Made by a program: the position numbers and the translations under genes
Shown here: positions 25,070 to 38,035 of the stretch, piece by piece
Layout of the letters: each line of letters opens with the position of its first letter
How positions within the stretch are numbered: the stretch's first letter is position 1
Assembly (NCBI GenBank): GCA_013397075.1
Contig: VWZS01000187.1
Span: 1,129,766 to 1,193,765, forward strand
DNA length: 64,000 nucleotides
Reading direction: 5' to 3'
Origin: Rhabdornis inornatus
Taxonomy: Eukaryota > Chordata > Aves > Passeriformes > Rhabdornithidae
The notes under the pieces: generated by a model
Database searches by the model: none
Told to the model about the DNA's origin: nothing
What the model saw: only the letters and a program-made list of their open reading frames with translations

Positions 25070-26120
25070 TACTGTATGACAATTTTTTATTTATCAGTAT
25101 CAAATTACATAGCAAAGTAATGAATGCAGTGTCAGATCATCTTTTTGAATACTGTAAATACAAACAAAATCCACCATATTGCTTAATTATCCAAAGTAAA
25201 TTAAAAGTTTAAAAATGTGCGTTTCAGAGATTCCATTTGGCATATCCTGTCAATATATCCTGCATAAATATTTCTGTACCTCATTTTCATTATGTGTACC
25301 TTAATGCAGCCTCTAGAAAACACACATGGAGGAGATAGGACCTATCTGTATGTTTATTTTCATCACCAACGCATGCATCTGCCCTGAAATCACTGAAAGT
25401 ACCTATCTGCTAGCTCACCTGACAGATAAAAGTGACTGTACCTATAGACCTAGAGATATACTGACAGATAAAAGTGGCCAGACCCAAAGCTATTGCCATC
25501 AGTGCAAGATGGCTGAATGTAAGATATCACAGCTGTGGATCAGGTCTTGAAATTACTGACAAAACAGTGATGTACTTTCATGGAAGCTGGACTATCTGAT
25601 AGCCAGATCTTGTACACTCCAATACGTATGGAAATTCCTGGGACATTTACACCACTCTTTACACAGGTCTGACTCCACTAGATAGATAGAACAACTCCCT
25701 GTTTATAAGGCTAAGTTATGGATAAAGTCAGGTCTGTCCATTTCATGTAAGTTGAATAGCATTTGGCCACAGCTGGATTCAAACTAGATAATTCAACGGA
25801 AGTACTTTAATGGTGTTAATCAGCAGTGTCATTTAAATGGGACTTCCTTGGAAACTGTGTAAATAGAACACTTTTTCCTGATGGATGAGATAATAAGCTT
25901 CACTTAGCACTGTTCCCAAAAGTTAAGACTACTGAGACGTGGTAGATATATGAAATGGAAAACACCACAGAAATATATGTTTTGTTTAGAATACAATGAA
26001 CAGAAGTACAGAAGCGTTGATGCAGGTACTGGAAAGGTAAGGAAAGGGAAGGAGGAAAAATTTAGGCAGCAATCCCATGGCAACACAGAAGTTACTCTTG
26101 ATCCCTCCAATTCACCACTA
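25070..26120 (-). other. ADK: Probable ADK 3' UTR
   Basis: About 1.05 kb lies between the ADK stop codon and the strongest downstream polyadenylation signal. No ORF continues the protein and no splice donor is needed. An internal AATAAA (minus strand, 25353-25358) and an ATTAAA variant (25806-25811) could give shorter 3' UTRs. A 16-base direct repeat, ctgacagataaaagtg on the plus strand, occurs at 25419-25434 and 25461-25476. The exact 3' end is inferred, not observed. Confidence 0.55.
25086..25091 (-). terminator. ADK: Candidate ADK polyadenylation signal AATAAA
   Basis: The plus strand reads TTTATT, giving AATAAA on the ADK strand, within an overlapping ATAAATAAA context. Cleavage would be expected about 10-30 bases further left, near 25060-25075. 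It is about 1 kb past the stop codon. Confidence 0.45.
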
Positions 26121-26245
26121 TCAGTGGAAGTCAGGCTTCTCTGGGAAGGTGCAACCTGAACGCTTGATAATTACGCTGGCCGCGTAATGTCCAGCCCGGA
26201 TGCACTCAGTCACCGGCCGGTCATAGACGAGCTGGGACAGAAAGC
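26121..26245 (-). CDS. ADK: Adenosine kinase, last coding exon (C-terminus and stop)
   Basis: Read on the minus strand, this 125-base segment gives two bases completing a Gly codon, 40 residues, then TGA. It begins FLSQLVYDRPVTEC, continues IRAGHYAASVII, and ends GCTFPEKPDFH, which is the recognisable ADK C-terminus. It corresponds to residues 305-345 of the 345-residue human isoform without insertion or deletion. The exon is preceded by a good acceptor: a pyrimidine-rich tract with 'ctctgtcccatag' immediately before the G. These residues form the final helix and tail of the PfkB-type kinase fold, next to the ATP site. Substitutions relative to human (for example Tyr-Asp-Arg-Pro-Val for Ser-Asp-Lys-Pro-Leu, Lys-Arg-Ser for Arg-Arg-Thr) are conservative, arguing for a functional gene and not a pseudogene; the flanking introns exclude a processed copy. 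Confidence 0.96.
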
Positions 26246-29200
26246 CTATGGGACAGAGTGGGACAGAAAGAGAAGGAAGAAAATCGTCAGATTAGTTTTT
26301 TGACTGTATCAGTTTGTTACAGGGCAAAGCACTGAAATCCTGGCCTGCCTGTACATATCCCTGCAGCCCGGCCAGTTTAAATTGAGAACCGCACTTGAGT
26401 GACCCGCAGGGCTGGAGTGGTGCTGCTGCTATTCCTTTGTGAAGTCTCCATTTGGTAGCTTCCAGTAAATTAAAGATTATCAAGACTGATCATTATTAGT
26501 GTTCTCAAAATTATTTCAACAGAATTCCTGCTCTCTTCCTTATAGAGATAACCCCAGACTCCTCAAATAACATTTTTAAAACAAAGAGGCAGTTTTCCCT
26601 GCTGAAGAGAACTCCTTTTGTTCTCACTGGCTACAGCTACAGCCCCAACACAACTGTGTGTAAGCTCTTCTCCAAAACAGAGAAAGGCATGTAATAGAGA
26701 ATATTATATTCAGAGTTAGGTGCTCACAGTGCAAGGAAGGTGAGGAAAATTTTTACCTGACGAGGAAAATTAGATGACATCTGTTGCCTTTGATAATGGG
26801 ACATTTAATCTAAAACTTCAGCAAGAGTGGGTACCCCTGAGCATGTGCAGATACCCCCAAACAGCAAACTGTGCAGAGAACAGAACCAGGCACCTCTCAG
26901 AACTGGGGCACATGGTTCACGGCTTCAGCTGCCACAGCCTGGCGTGCACAGCCTGGAAACCCAGCAATCACCAGGAGCTGAGTGCTTTGAAAACCTGAGC
27001 ATCTCCTAAATGAACAGAGACAGGCAGTCCTAAAAAGGTACTCAGAGAAGTTTAATACAAGCAGCACCAGAAAGTGTATGGATTGAGTCCCTCATTTCTG
27101 ATGCATTTTGTCTTGGCTGAAGCTATTGTGATCAAAAGCATGACAGAACTTATGGCAGAGGTGAAATATGTATTTTAAATTTGGAAGAGGTTTTCAAGAT
27201 GTGAGACGTAAACTTAGTATCTTATAATTTAAAACTCTGTCATTTTAGAGGTAATACTTTATTCACTTTTATCCTGTTCTTAATATGTTTCAGATGTATT
27301 TCTCTTCCTCATACAATCACAGAAGGAAAGTGAGACTTGCCTAAGAAAATCAGAATTCTAGCAAGCTGAAAAATGTTCTTTTTAAAGATTTCATCCACCA
27401 TTTCAAGCTTCTGTCATGCTCAGCCTTTGGGCCTTGGCAGTACAAATGTAGTCTTGAAATCATGTCTCTGCTAAGTACTGTGTAAAACTCATAAGTACCA
27501 ACTTCTGACATATTACAAATTTTGATTCAAAGCTGATATGTTTTGCTAGCTTGCTTCCATATTCACTTTCTCAGTTCATCTGGGTTACTGTTGGGAAAAG
27601 GTTCCACATTGTATTGTGATGCTGTCATTTAACCTGTGCTCTGTTTCTAAATATTTCCTTTTTTGGTACACTATAGCATAATTTTAGAAGATAATAAAAA
27701 TATTTCATCATATGCAATTATGTCTGCTCTTTGGAGATTAAATAAATGTAAAACAAGAAAAATAAGGTTAGATTAATGAAGGATAGTACTGGTGAGCAAA
27801 AGACCTGTTCTCATGAATTACCAATATCTATCTTGGCTTCTTGGTCATGACCGATAGTGAAAAGAAGCCTAATTAATATACAGTTTTTTCTAAGCTGCAC
27901 CAAATTGGAGAACAGTTTGAAACTACAAAACCTATAAATCAAACACTTTTCATTGGAATAGGGAGGCCATAGAGAGTAGGCAGATCAGTTAAAAAAAGGA
28001 GGAAACTCATATGTTTCTGACAGCAACACCTTTCTAGAGAACTACATATAGGCTGGCATTTCACAGATATTAATGACATTAGCTGGGAAAAATGCCTCCT
28101 TCACCCACAAAAGGTAAGCCTATAAGCACAAATGAAGAAGACAGGAGTTATCAGTATACAAAGGCAAGAATCTGAAACAGGAAGAAATTGTGCTGAGTGC
28201 TATCACTGATGGCAGTCAGGGATGACAGACAACACAACTGTGGCAGAATGGTCCAGCTGCAATAGTTGGGTAACAGTTGAGAAATTCAAACAGCATGCCT
28301 GGCAGAAATCAGATAGTTTCTGAATAACGAGATGAAAATGGTCTGCTCTCCATTAAATTAACATGCATTCTTAGGAGAAACTTTCTTGGATACATGGAGG
28401 GTGTCAATCATTAAATTTAAACTGCCTGGGAGGCAGGAGCTTGCCAGTGTGCTTCTGGGTGGTTAAAACTTGAGAGAAAGTTGTAACCATATGTAACGTG
28501 AGGCTGTTCAGACAGTCCATTTCTGACTCAGTAAGTATGAAGATGCACTGGGCAGGTCTCCAAAGGCAAACGTGGGGCTAGTTTTGTGCAGAGCATGAAT
28601 TCAGAGAGAGGTTTATACAAGAAAGAACAACTATCCTCTACATTTATGATCAAGGCATCAAACATACATGAAGATGAGAAAATCCACAGAGCAAAGGACT
28701 ATAAAACATGAATTACTTTTCAATATCAACTAGACTGACACTGTCATCACCTCCCAGGCTCATTGTAGTTTCAAGTTAGTATGAGTCTTTTGTCTTCAGT
28801 GAAGCTACTTCTTATTTATTCTGATCTAAGTGAAAGCAGAGTCAGGTGAAAAAACATCTTGTTCTAATTGGGGATAGAAATGAGAGATCTCTGTGATTTA
28901 AGAGTGTTGCAGAAATGACATTAAGTACAGCTGTCATATATGAGATATATAGAAACTGCAGTGGGGAGTTTGCCCTCAAACCATTCTCTTGTCTGCTGAG
29001 TTTCTCTTAAAAGGTATGTGTTTCATAGATGAAATGGAAATAGCAGTATCTGACACAATATCGCATGGAATGACAATACAAACACACATATCACAAACAG
29101 AACTACATCACACAGTAAGACTAGGCAGTTGGCAAAGCAGACCCCAAGGGAACACCAGAAAGCAGTGTTGTTTGAGCAGAGAAGCAAAGAGCTCTATCAG

Positions 29201-32200
29201 GTTGGCTGCCTTAGCTGCAGAATGTTCTTTTTAGTTACTGCAGTAAAAAGCAACATGGTCAGAATATAATTCAGACTTTGCCTCCCCCAGTGTATAAGGC
29301 ACGGTGATGCAAACCCCGTGAGTCATACTCTCAAGGCATGGATTTGGATCTGAGTTCCAGCTGAAGAAGTTACTCCCCCATCTGTTTTTCACCATGCTGC
29401 TTTGCTGCTGGTATAACCTGATACCCTGTCAAAAGGAGCCAGATCAGTTTAAACAGTAGCTGTTGAGCAGAGGATCTTTGCTAACCTAGCTGATTGAAAC
29501 TGAAGTGGGTTAGTGAGCACTCAAACAGCTCAACCAGTGAGCAGGGTGGTGGAGGGAAGATGAGAAGCAGTTGAAGGCTGTAATCTCTTAAGGTGCCATG
29601 ATTGGAAATGCAAGAAGGGAAGTGAACATGGCTTCAGACTTACTTCACTCTCCTCCTACAAGTTCAGGGACTAAAAGGGCAGGACTGAACTCTGATCTTG
29701 TATCACAGGCCTGGGATCACAGACCTAGATCATCCCAGCACATACGAAAGTAGCTCAGTGTCAACCTCATTTCTGTGTGGTCTGAACTGGTCCCTGGCTA
29801 TCACTGGAATGGAGTGCAGAAAGCAGCAGTAAATTCTGGCTACACCACACAGCCTCACTTCAAGTATTTTACCACGACAACTTCAGGGAATACTGTTTAC
29901 CATGTTCTAACTGCAGCTGTTCTGCAGTAGCATTTCTGCACTGCTGAAGCTGTGGATGGTGTTGCAAGCATTGTGCACCACTCTCATCACACCAGAATAC
30001 AAAGGCAAGAGCCAAGCTCGAGGTTTCCCCTCAAGGTTTCCCCATCTGCCTTCTGCCCTGTTATCCGCCATGCTAACTGTTTCTGGAGCAAGGGAAAAGG
30101 CAGTTGCAGGGTGTCTAGCAAGCCACCTTGATGTAATGAGCCATCTTGGTAAGCTTTCAGAGTAGACTGGAATATCTTTTGTCCTTCACAGGCATGGAGA
30201 GTAACCACCTAACCACCTTGCACCTACTAATCATGAGAACTTCTTTGGAACTGGGTCCAATTCATCCCACTTATCTTCCAATAAAAAAGACAACTTTACT
30301 TCAAAAGTTGCTTTAAACCCTGGAGTGGTAAAAAATGAATTTGCATTCTCAGATGATAGAAGTGATTATAACACACCAATAGCTATATTTGGTCCTTAAT
30401 TATTTCTTTTCTGCTCAGTACAAAAAAAAAACAGCTCTGGAATCACTTTGCTCTGAAAAGTGTGCCTGAAATAATTGAGAGTTAATCTTTATTATCTCCA
30501 GCTTCCTTACTACATATTCTCGAAGATAACATTTATAATTGTTAGGTCTGCAAACAGAATGAGGGACAGAAAAGTGAAGTTGCTTTGTTCCTTTTTGTGC
30601 TCCCCACCAAACGGAAAGTCCTGTAAGCCAAGTGCCAGAAATCATGCTTGAGCCCCAGAGCCAGACCCAAACTGAGGCCCTCACTGAGACCAGCTCAAAT
30701 CTCTTTGGGGATGCCAGTAGAAGTTGGAAAAGACACAGCAAGACAGCCCACTGGCTGACAAAAGGTGTTGTCTTCACTTTGTTACTCCATAGAGGTGAGT
30801 AGCACTTAAAAATCATTAAAGGAGAACCAACCTGATTTTCTAGCAAAACAGGTATTTCAGAGGCAATTTCACTGAAATCAGTGATTTCTTTGAAAGTTTT
30901 ATTTCCAGATTATTAGTGGTAATTCTGAATGAACACTTCACACTAGTGCAGTCGGACAGGAATGTGGGAGTCCAATAGTGGAGATTTAAAACAGTTCTGG
31001 TCTGCTCCAGTAATGGTTTAACAACACTTAAAAACATCTCACATTGAAGCCAAATGTTTCATTTCAAATTGTACACTTGACAATTAATTTTAATGACTGT
31101 TAATTACTAATGCTGGCTGAAAATCCATTTATAGCCTCCGACACCCAGCTTCCCCACTACTCGTCTTTCTGCAGTTTCCCTCACACTTCCAACCTTTATA
31201 AAATGCCCATGGCATTTTTTTTTAATGCAAGAGAGAAAAGCTGAAAAAATCTAGTTATCAAATGCATCAATTATAAACAACTACAAGCTGACCCTGAGTC
31301 AGAGCCCCTCAAAACCTTTTTGCTATGTGATGTTCCCAGACAATTCTGCTTCCAGATCAGCTCTGAAGCATATAACCTATGCTAGCCAGGCCATTCACCA
31401 CCAAAATTGTCCCAGCCACAAAAAAGATCATGACCAGCTTAGCTGACTCCTCTTTTATTGTATTTAAAATTTCTACAGCCTAATTGGTGAACTGCACTTT
31501 TAAAAACAGTGTTATTCCACCACGGGGACAGTTGCAAGCACCTTTTCACACTCTGGTTCATATACAGAATTTATCACAGTTGCTGGGGCGCTCATCTATT
31601 TTTATGTGATCCTACTAGATTTCCAGGCCAGGAGTGTAGGAAGATGCAATTTTGAAGAAATATTACCCAGTTCATGTAAACCTTGTAGATTATATGATTG
31701 GGGCTTTTTTTGAGGTCTTTTAGCACTGCTGGAACAGGGTAATGTTGTAGCACAAGCCTGGTCAGTAGTAACCAGGTGACTGGCAATGCTGCTGCCAAGA
31801 GCCAACCAGCCACCCTAGATTTTGTAAAAGATGTTGGCATCAGTTGATTCTGCAATGTAGTCACTGAACGACCGTACGTCAACATGCTGAGGTTTCTCCT
31901 TTTTTAATTTTGTGGCAGATGGTGGATATTACAGCCAAGAACTGTGGTAAGCCAGAGGCCCTGCCCATTGCTATCAAACCAAATGTTGGCTATTCTAAAT
32001 GGAAACGTTTTTGATTAAGGGTGGGATTTGGCTTCTGTTTTCATGTCGTTTGGCACTGTGGTCTGACACATCAGACTTACAGTATATAAGACAAATTAAA
32101 TGTAAGCATCTTCAAACACTCTATATTTCAACCTTCAAGCACTTTAGCACTTTCTCTCTCAAAATTTACTGTAAAAATGATTCCATACATGCATATATAT

Positions 32201-34191
32201 GTTATTAAATACAAATGTATATGCATAGAAACACATGTCTTTTTCTCTCCTTTAAAATTAAATGGCTCTCTGCTTTTACAGAACTGTAGTGCCAGGCTAA
32301 TTACAATTGAGAGAAAAAAGGTTACCAAACCTTCTGTAAAAATGGTCATTTAAGATGTATATCTAACAAGTGGCAACCTTGAAATCTCTCACTGGAAAGA
32401 ACATTAGAAAATCCTTCCTGACTATACCACTGGAGGAAAGTTTTAATAAAATCTAATTAAACTACAAAAATCTCAAGTGGTTAACTGATTTTAGGGGCTA
32501 AATTTCTGGCAATTCTAATTATCCTCTTGTGGCCTCACTTAGTGTTTCACAACCATGACAGATGACAATGAAAAACTGCAGTTAAATTCATCCTCCCTGA
32601 CACCATGCTAAGCACTAGCTTCTCCCTCTCCAAGTAAAATCAATACCATGTTTGAGTAAACACGTTTACAGCTTTATTAGGATGTCTTGCTTGTTCTGTA
32701 ACAGCGACTTGAAGCTGTGGTAGCAAATCGACTCAACTCAGTTAAACCTAGAGAGCTGAGTAAGAGGCTCATCGATAAGGTTGTTATATAAATAAACTGC
32801 AGGAGACCAGAAAGCTGGAACAAACAGCTTGGTAAATGTCAATATTTTTACTTCCAGAGAATGACAAAACCATGAGATCACGACTAAAATGTTTCAGAAG
32901 TCTATATTTACTTTATTTATAAAATGGTCACGTGCTAAAAGCATTTCACTGCCTGTGTACAAGAAACTTAATCTTTTATAATCATCAGCATGAATACTAA
33001 ACCAAGCATGTTTTAAGAAATGCAGTGATATTGGTATCGCTATGCCTATCCCTCTTGTTTTCTTCTTATTTATGGATAGATTTTCAATGCACTGAATTTC
33101 TGTAAGGATCACTCACATGGGTGTACATCTTCCTCAGTCTGAGGTTATACAGTCATTTATGGACTCATGCAAATAATACAACTTTGCATTTACTAGACAA
33201 CTATGAATAAGTGAAAGGCGTGTTTTCAGTTTAGCAGCCTTTTCCTGGAATGGAGAGGAGGTGTTGAATACACAAAACAAAAAAAGAACACACTCTCTAA
33301 AGCTTTAAAGCATTACATGTGGAAAATGTTAATGAAAGATTTCTGCAGAAATGTGACAATAAAAAAGAAGAAATAAAACTTCATTACATCCCTGTTATTC
33401 CATTAGGAATCAGTTACTCAAGGCTGAATAATTTCATTGCATTGCACATGATTCCCACTGCTTGGCTCTACTGGGCCAGCTCACTGCAGCTCAAGGTGTC
33501 ATCACAGCTCCCAGGGCCTGTATGTGCTCATGCCCACCTGGGACTCCCTCTAAGGAACAGCAGCAGTCTTGTTCCTTTGATGCTTGCATCCCAGTAGGAA
33601 TGGTGTATGCTCTGTGCTGGTTTGCTCCCAAAGGCTGTGCCTTGGATTCAGAAAACAGACCCTGAGGTGAAGCCTGCTTAGATTGATGTGAGTTTTTCTA
33701 CCACTGCCCTGTGCATTGACTGCATACTGTCCACCTTCTGAGAGGGGACAGCTCAACGCTGGAGCTTTGTTATATTTTGTTATCAATAGAAGCAATATTT
33801 TATACTCTGACATCCTTCCACATTAATCATCCTCAGTGGACTGTATTTATAACCTGTTGCATATCACTTCTGTTAAATTCCCCAGTTCATCTTACTGTCC
33901 AAGAAAAGAACCATTTCAGTCTATAATATGCTCCAAGAAAGATGTGATAGAGGAAAATGATAACAAAGTTATAACTTCTCATGGCTTGGTCCTATTTTTC
34001 ATTTTTAAGTCCACATGATGAGCATTGGGAAATTTCCTTTAGGATCAGAATCTGGTTGCCTTAGGCTGGTCTTCAGCAGCCTCCAGGGGAAACGTGATTA
34101 AAAACCCCCCTCCAAGCTTACAAGGAGTATCCAAGGCACTGCATGAGCCAAACCAGAAACAGGTATTTTCATTGGAAGTATCTCCTCTATT

Positions 34192-34220
34192 AAAAAAAAA
34201 AACAAAAAACAAACAACAAC
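34192..34220 (+). repeat. A-rich simple repeat
   Basis: Eleven A residues followed by A/C-rich sequence (aaaac and aac units). It lies inside the ADK intron, with no adjoining retroelement body recognised. Confidence 0.7.
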
Positions 34221-35409
34221 CTTCCAGGCTGATATTTCTTCTTGTTTTTCCTAAAAGCATTTCCTAGAAGTGTTCTTCAAAATCTAAAATTCTTCTTAGT
34301 AATTTTTGAGACAGAAGAGTGAAACAAGCTTTCTTTTATTGGTACCTGTGGAAAGTTTCTGAGCCTCAAACCAGATCTGTTGCATTGACACTAAATGGTG
34401 CCAATTACTACACATGCTGCTTGGAATAAGAGGAAGAGAACTGCACTAATTTACTATAGATATAATGAAGTTCTAAGGATAATAGAATGAAATAATATGT
34501 CCTATCCTCTACTCAGTTTTTAACACTTTTTCAAGTGCAAAAAAGGTTGCATGAATGTAACTTTATAGCCAAGATTCATATGCACAAAACTCAGGAGATT
34601 TGAAGTTGCATTTGCAGAACAACCATCTCTCAGGAGACTTTTATTTGCAGGTGTGCTTCCACAAGCCAAGCCAGCAGTATGTAGAGAGAATCAAAAAGCA
34701 ACACCCAGTGCAGTGGGAATAAGGGAGCTAGGCAGCCTGTGAATTTCCTGACTTTAGTGGGCTGAAATAGCCGACCCTAGCATTATATTCATAATGCTCC
34801 TATTTTAATACATCGACACTTAATATCTTTTGCCTCTTTAAATACCTGTTACAGTTCTGGATTGACAGCAGAAATTTACCGATCACCAATAACAGTAACA
34901 TCCCTTTCTACTGGGTCAGAGATCAGTGTCAAATCAACCCACAAGCACTGCTACTAAAACTGCTTTTAACTGGGACCACGTTTTTTCTTTTAATTCCTTT
35001 TTACTGCAATCTTGCCATCTTCACACTTCAAGTATGAGCCCATTGCAACGTGGGGGAAGTGAACAAATTCTGGGAGACTTTACCATGCTGTTATGTAACA
35101 GAGGAGCTGTAAGTGAGAGAGGACCCAGCTTGTGAACACCATGGCCTGAGAAGTGTCCTTATGGTCATTGTGTCCATGTCCTTAGCACCCAGAGAGCATG
35201 TTAGATGTCAAACAGACAATATATTTCAGTGTATTTCTGTATCTCACTGTGTGGTGTTTTATCTCCTGTGAATATAGCATCAGCTTAATCTGACACATCA
35301 TTTCTTAGGGGACTATATCCTGCCCTGATTCCCAGGGGAATGTTCTTGATGATCCAATCTGACGAGTGCCTCTGTCTCTACTCAGAATACATTAAAATAA
35401 CACAAAAAT

Positions 35410-35830
35410 ATTGCCAACAGTCTGCAAGCAAGGTAATAGTAACTCATTAAAGTAATTTCTAACCTTCCACATGAACGTTTTCTTTATCATTACATGATTT
35501 TCTAACACATGACACATTAACATAAAATGAAATGTTATGAGGGTAGGCATAGTAGGCATGACAAAGTATTTTAAACGGTGATGATTTGCTTTGAGGCGTT
35601 AAGTCAATTTGTAATTGTCCCATAGCTATTACAGCAAAAATTGGAACTTTGTAATTGGTTTTGAAAATCTATTTTTAACACAGTAGGTTTGTTTTTTAAA
35701 GTGTACACAATCTATTTGACGTTTATTTTTCACAAAACCTGTCCAGAATGTCACTGAATTTATGGTGAGGTAAATTAGGCCTTTTAAAAGCCAATTTGGC
35801 AAAATATTAATCCTCTTGCTGTGTACTGAG
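35410..35830. promoter_or_regulatory. Candidate intronic conserved non-coding element
   Basis: A ~420-base AT-rich tract without simple repeats or recognisable transposon words. It is rich in the kinds of motif seen in vertebrate conserved elements: 'aattggaactttgtaattgg', 'ttttaaacggtgatgatttg', 'attaggccttttaaaagcca'. Several CpGs persist (aacgtt, aacggt, ggcgtt, gacgtt, gacggt) although surrounding DNA is CpG-poor. Regulatory function is an inference from texture; no alignment was possible. Confidence 0.35.
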
Positions 35831-36073
35831 GCTCCCTTAAAACTGACGGTGTCACTGACAGGAAGAGAGACACAGAGGGAATCAGCTAAAGGAATCAGCT
35901 CCTGCTTCAGTCTAATTAGAAACTTCTGAGGGTTTTTTAATTCCTTACACTGATCCTTTTAAGTGGATCTTTTGCTTCTACATGTTATTTAAGAAATGAC
36001 AGCAAGTATATTATGCTTTGCCTTACTTTTATTCTACTATGTCTTTTTCTGGATTGCCTTTAAATGGAAAAGG

Positions 36074-36107
36074 TGTAAATGTGAATTACTGTATTTACAT
36101 TACAGTA
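36074..36107. repeat. Overlapping short inverted repeats
   Basis: Two 7-base stems compete: tgtaaat (36074-36080) with atttaca (36093-36099), and tactgta (36087-36093) with tacagta (36101-36107). The shared bases mean only one stem can form at a time. It is probably incidental in AT-rich DNA. Confidence 0.5.
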
Positions 36108-37940
36108 TTATAAGAATACATATGTAATGAAATTAGGAGGAACAGTTGGAGACCAAAAGAAGGGTAGCAATTAAAACAACAAAGACAGTATAATCACAAT
36201 TATACTTGGACAACACATGCAAACAGGTTTACATACAATGTCAGCACAGAAGAGGGTATTCTTTCTAAAGAAATAATTTTGAATGGAAATTGGTAAACAA
36301 AGAAGTAGGGAATTAAAAAGAAACCAGAAATATTCCATGTTTTTTTCTGAGTGATATCTACTTTTATGGTTTTGTTTAAGTAGTTGCAATTCAAACTGTG
36401 GCAAATTTTGAAAATGAGCCAATACTAATGTTGAAATTACTAGCAACTGGCTACACTATTGATCAGAATAATGATGTGCCTCTAGCTGAGACTGAGAAAA
36501 AAATCAACTAAGAACATATAATCCGGTATCATATAAACTTTCTAGTTTGTAGAAGGTCAGTTACAGAGATAACGTGGTCATTTAATAGCCTGGGTTTATG
36601 TGGGGTGTTTATCTGCCAGAGTTGTGAGTGCCATCAGAACACAGGGGTGGTAAGTCATGGACATGCTGACAGGTTATCCCCTAGCAAGCAAAGATTGATG
36701 CCCTTTCTGCAGCTCAGCTATTATACTCCTGTATGCTGTTTATAAACCAGTAGTAGTAAAGATGAGAAAAATGGGCTGTCAGTCAAAGTACTGATGACAC
36801 TAAGTAAGTATTTTTATTTCAAAGCTTCCTATCTCATCCACCATGCTCTCAGTAACAACAGGATTGCTCAGAGGCAATTAGCCACCAATGTCATACAAAT
36901 GAAAACTAAGAGAGTGCTGCTTTCTGTTATAACACTTATCTTTACTTCAAAGAAAAGCCAGAACAATTCAAAGTAGTATCCCCTCTCTCTTTGCTGGTAA
37001 AGATAAATTTTGTAGCAAAAATCAGCCATTACAAGTTACATGTACATACATATTTAATTGATATCACCAAAAAAATATCCCTTGCTCCCAGCTGGCAAGT
37101 AGCTCTGCATCTCAGAGCTCTGGTGTTATCAGAAGGCAGCACTTCACAGTAGTGACATTTTATCCACTGTATTTCCCTCTATCAAACGTAATTAAAAAAT
37201 GATGACAACTTCCCAAAGTATCTTAAACAAGTATAAAAACCTTATAAAAATTAAAGACTGCTATAAGTGGATGAAGTAGCTTCTGATATCACGCTCCTGC
37301 TGTTCAGTAAAGAACAGTTCCCAGCTCCTTGTACTCCTATTTCAACAAATCTAGAATGTTCTAGGGGAGGTGAGTACTGGAGATAGAGCTGCCCTTACAG
37401 CACAGATTTATACAGAGAGGAAAATACAACAAATAAGAGAAATATTCATTTTCAGTGTAAACAAATTCTTCCCTAGTCTTCAAGAGCCCTAGAAATCCAT
37501 TAAGTAATTTTCTTTTTAATATAGTCACAAGCTTACTCATAATTTAGTATTCTGAAAAAACATTCAAATCTGTCTCTGCTGAAGGCATTATCAGACCTTT
37601 GCATGTTTAGCACTCCTGGAATAGCCATATAGGAACTATTCGTAAGAGCTTATTTCATTTCTCACATGTGCACATGCCTCTATCCCCAGAATGCTTGCAG
37701 AAGAAATACATAAGGGACTTATTAGATAGAGTCATGAGTACAGTCCCACTTTGCCCTAGAACAGATTCATTGCAAGAAGATGGAATTCCCATTCTTTGAG
37801 CTTCTTAATTTCTTAATTTGGTGAGCTCCTACTCTGGAGCCACCAACATTACCCTCTGAAGATGACTGAGTCTGGATTTTCAGAGGAGCAGGAACTGGCA
37901 CCTGGGAACTTAATACCTACAGGATTAAAATTAATAAGAC

Positions 37941-38035
37941 CAGAATACAATTTAGGTGGAAAGGGACCTCTTTAGGTCACTTGCTCCAGCCCCTGGCTTA
38001 AGGCAGGGTCTACTCTGATGATGTCAAATCCCATC
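37941..38035 (-). mobile_element. Degraded CR1 LINE 3' end, reverse orientation
   Basis: The plus strand reads 'ggtggaaagggacctcttta' then 'ggtcacttgctccagcccct', paralleling the reverse complement of the CR1 tail (gggttggaagggacctttaaagatcatctagtccaacccc). The preceding 'cagaatacaattt' is in the place of the terminal 'agaatcatagaatggttt'. It is an old, 5'-truncated copy with no ORF. Confidence 0.65.

Noticed and set aside
27230..27380. Possible further MIR relic around 'gagacttgcctaag'
   Set aside because: Only one block resembles the consensus and the flanking blocks do not line up, so it is too weak to list.
30415..30846. 143-codon minus-strand ORF
   Set aside because: It has no recognised domain, is interrupted by low-complexity residues, lies in the ADK intron, and has no plausible splice sites linking it to ADK.
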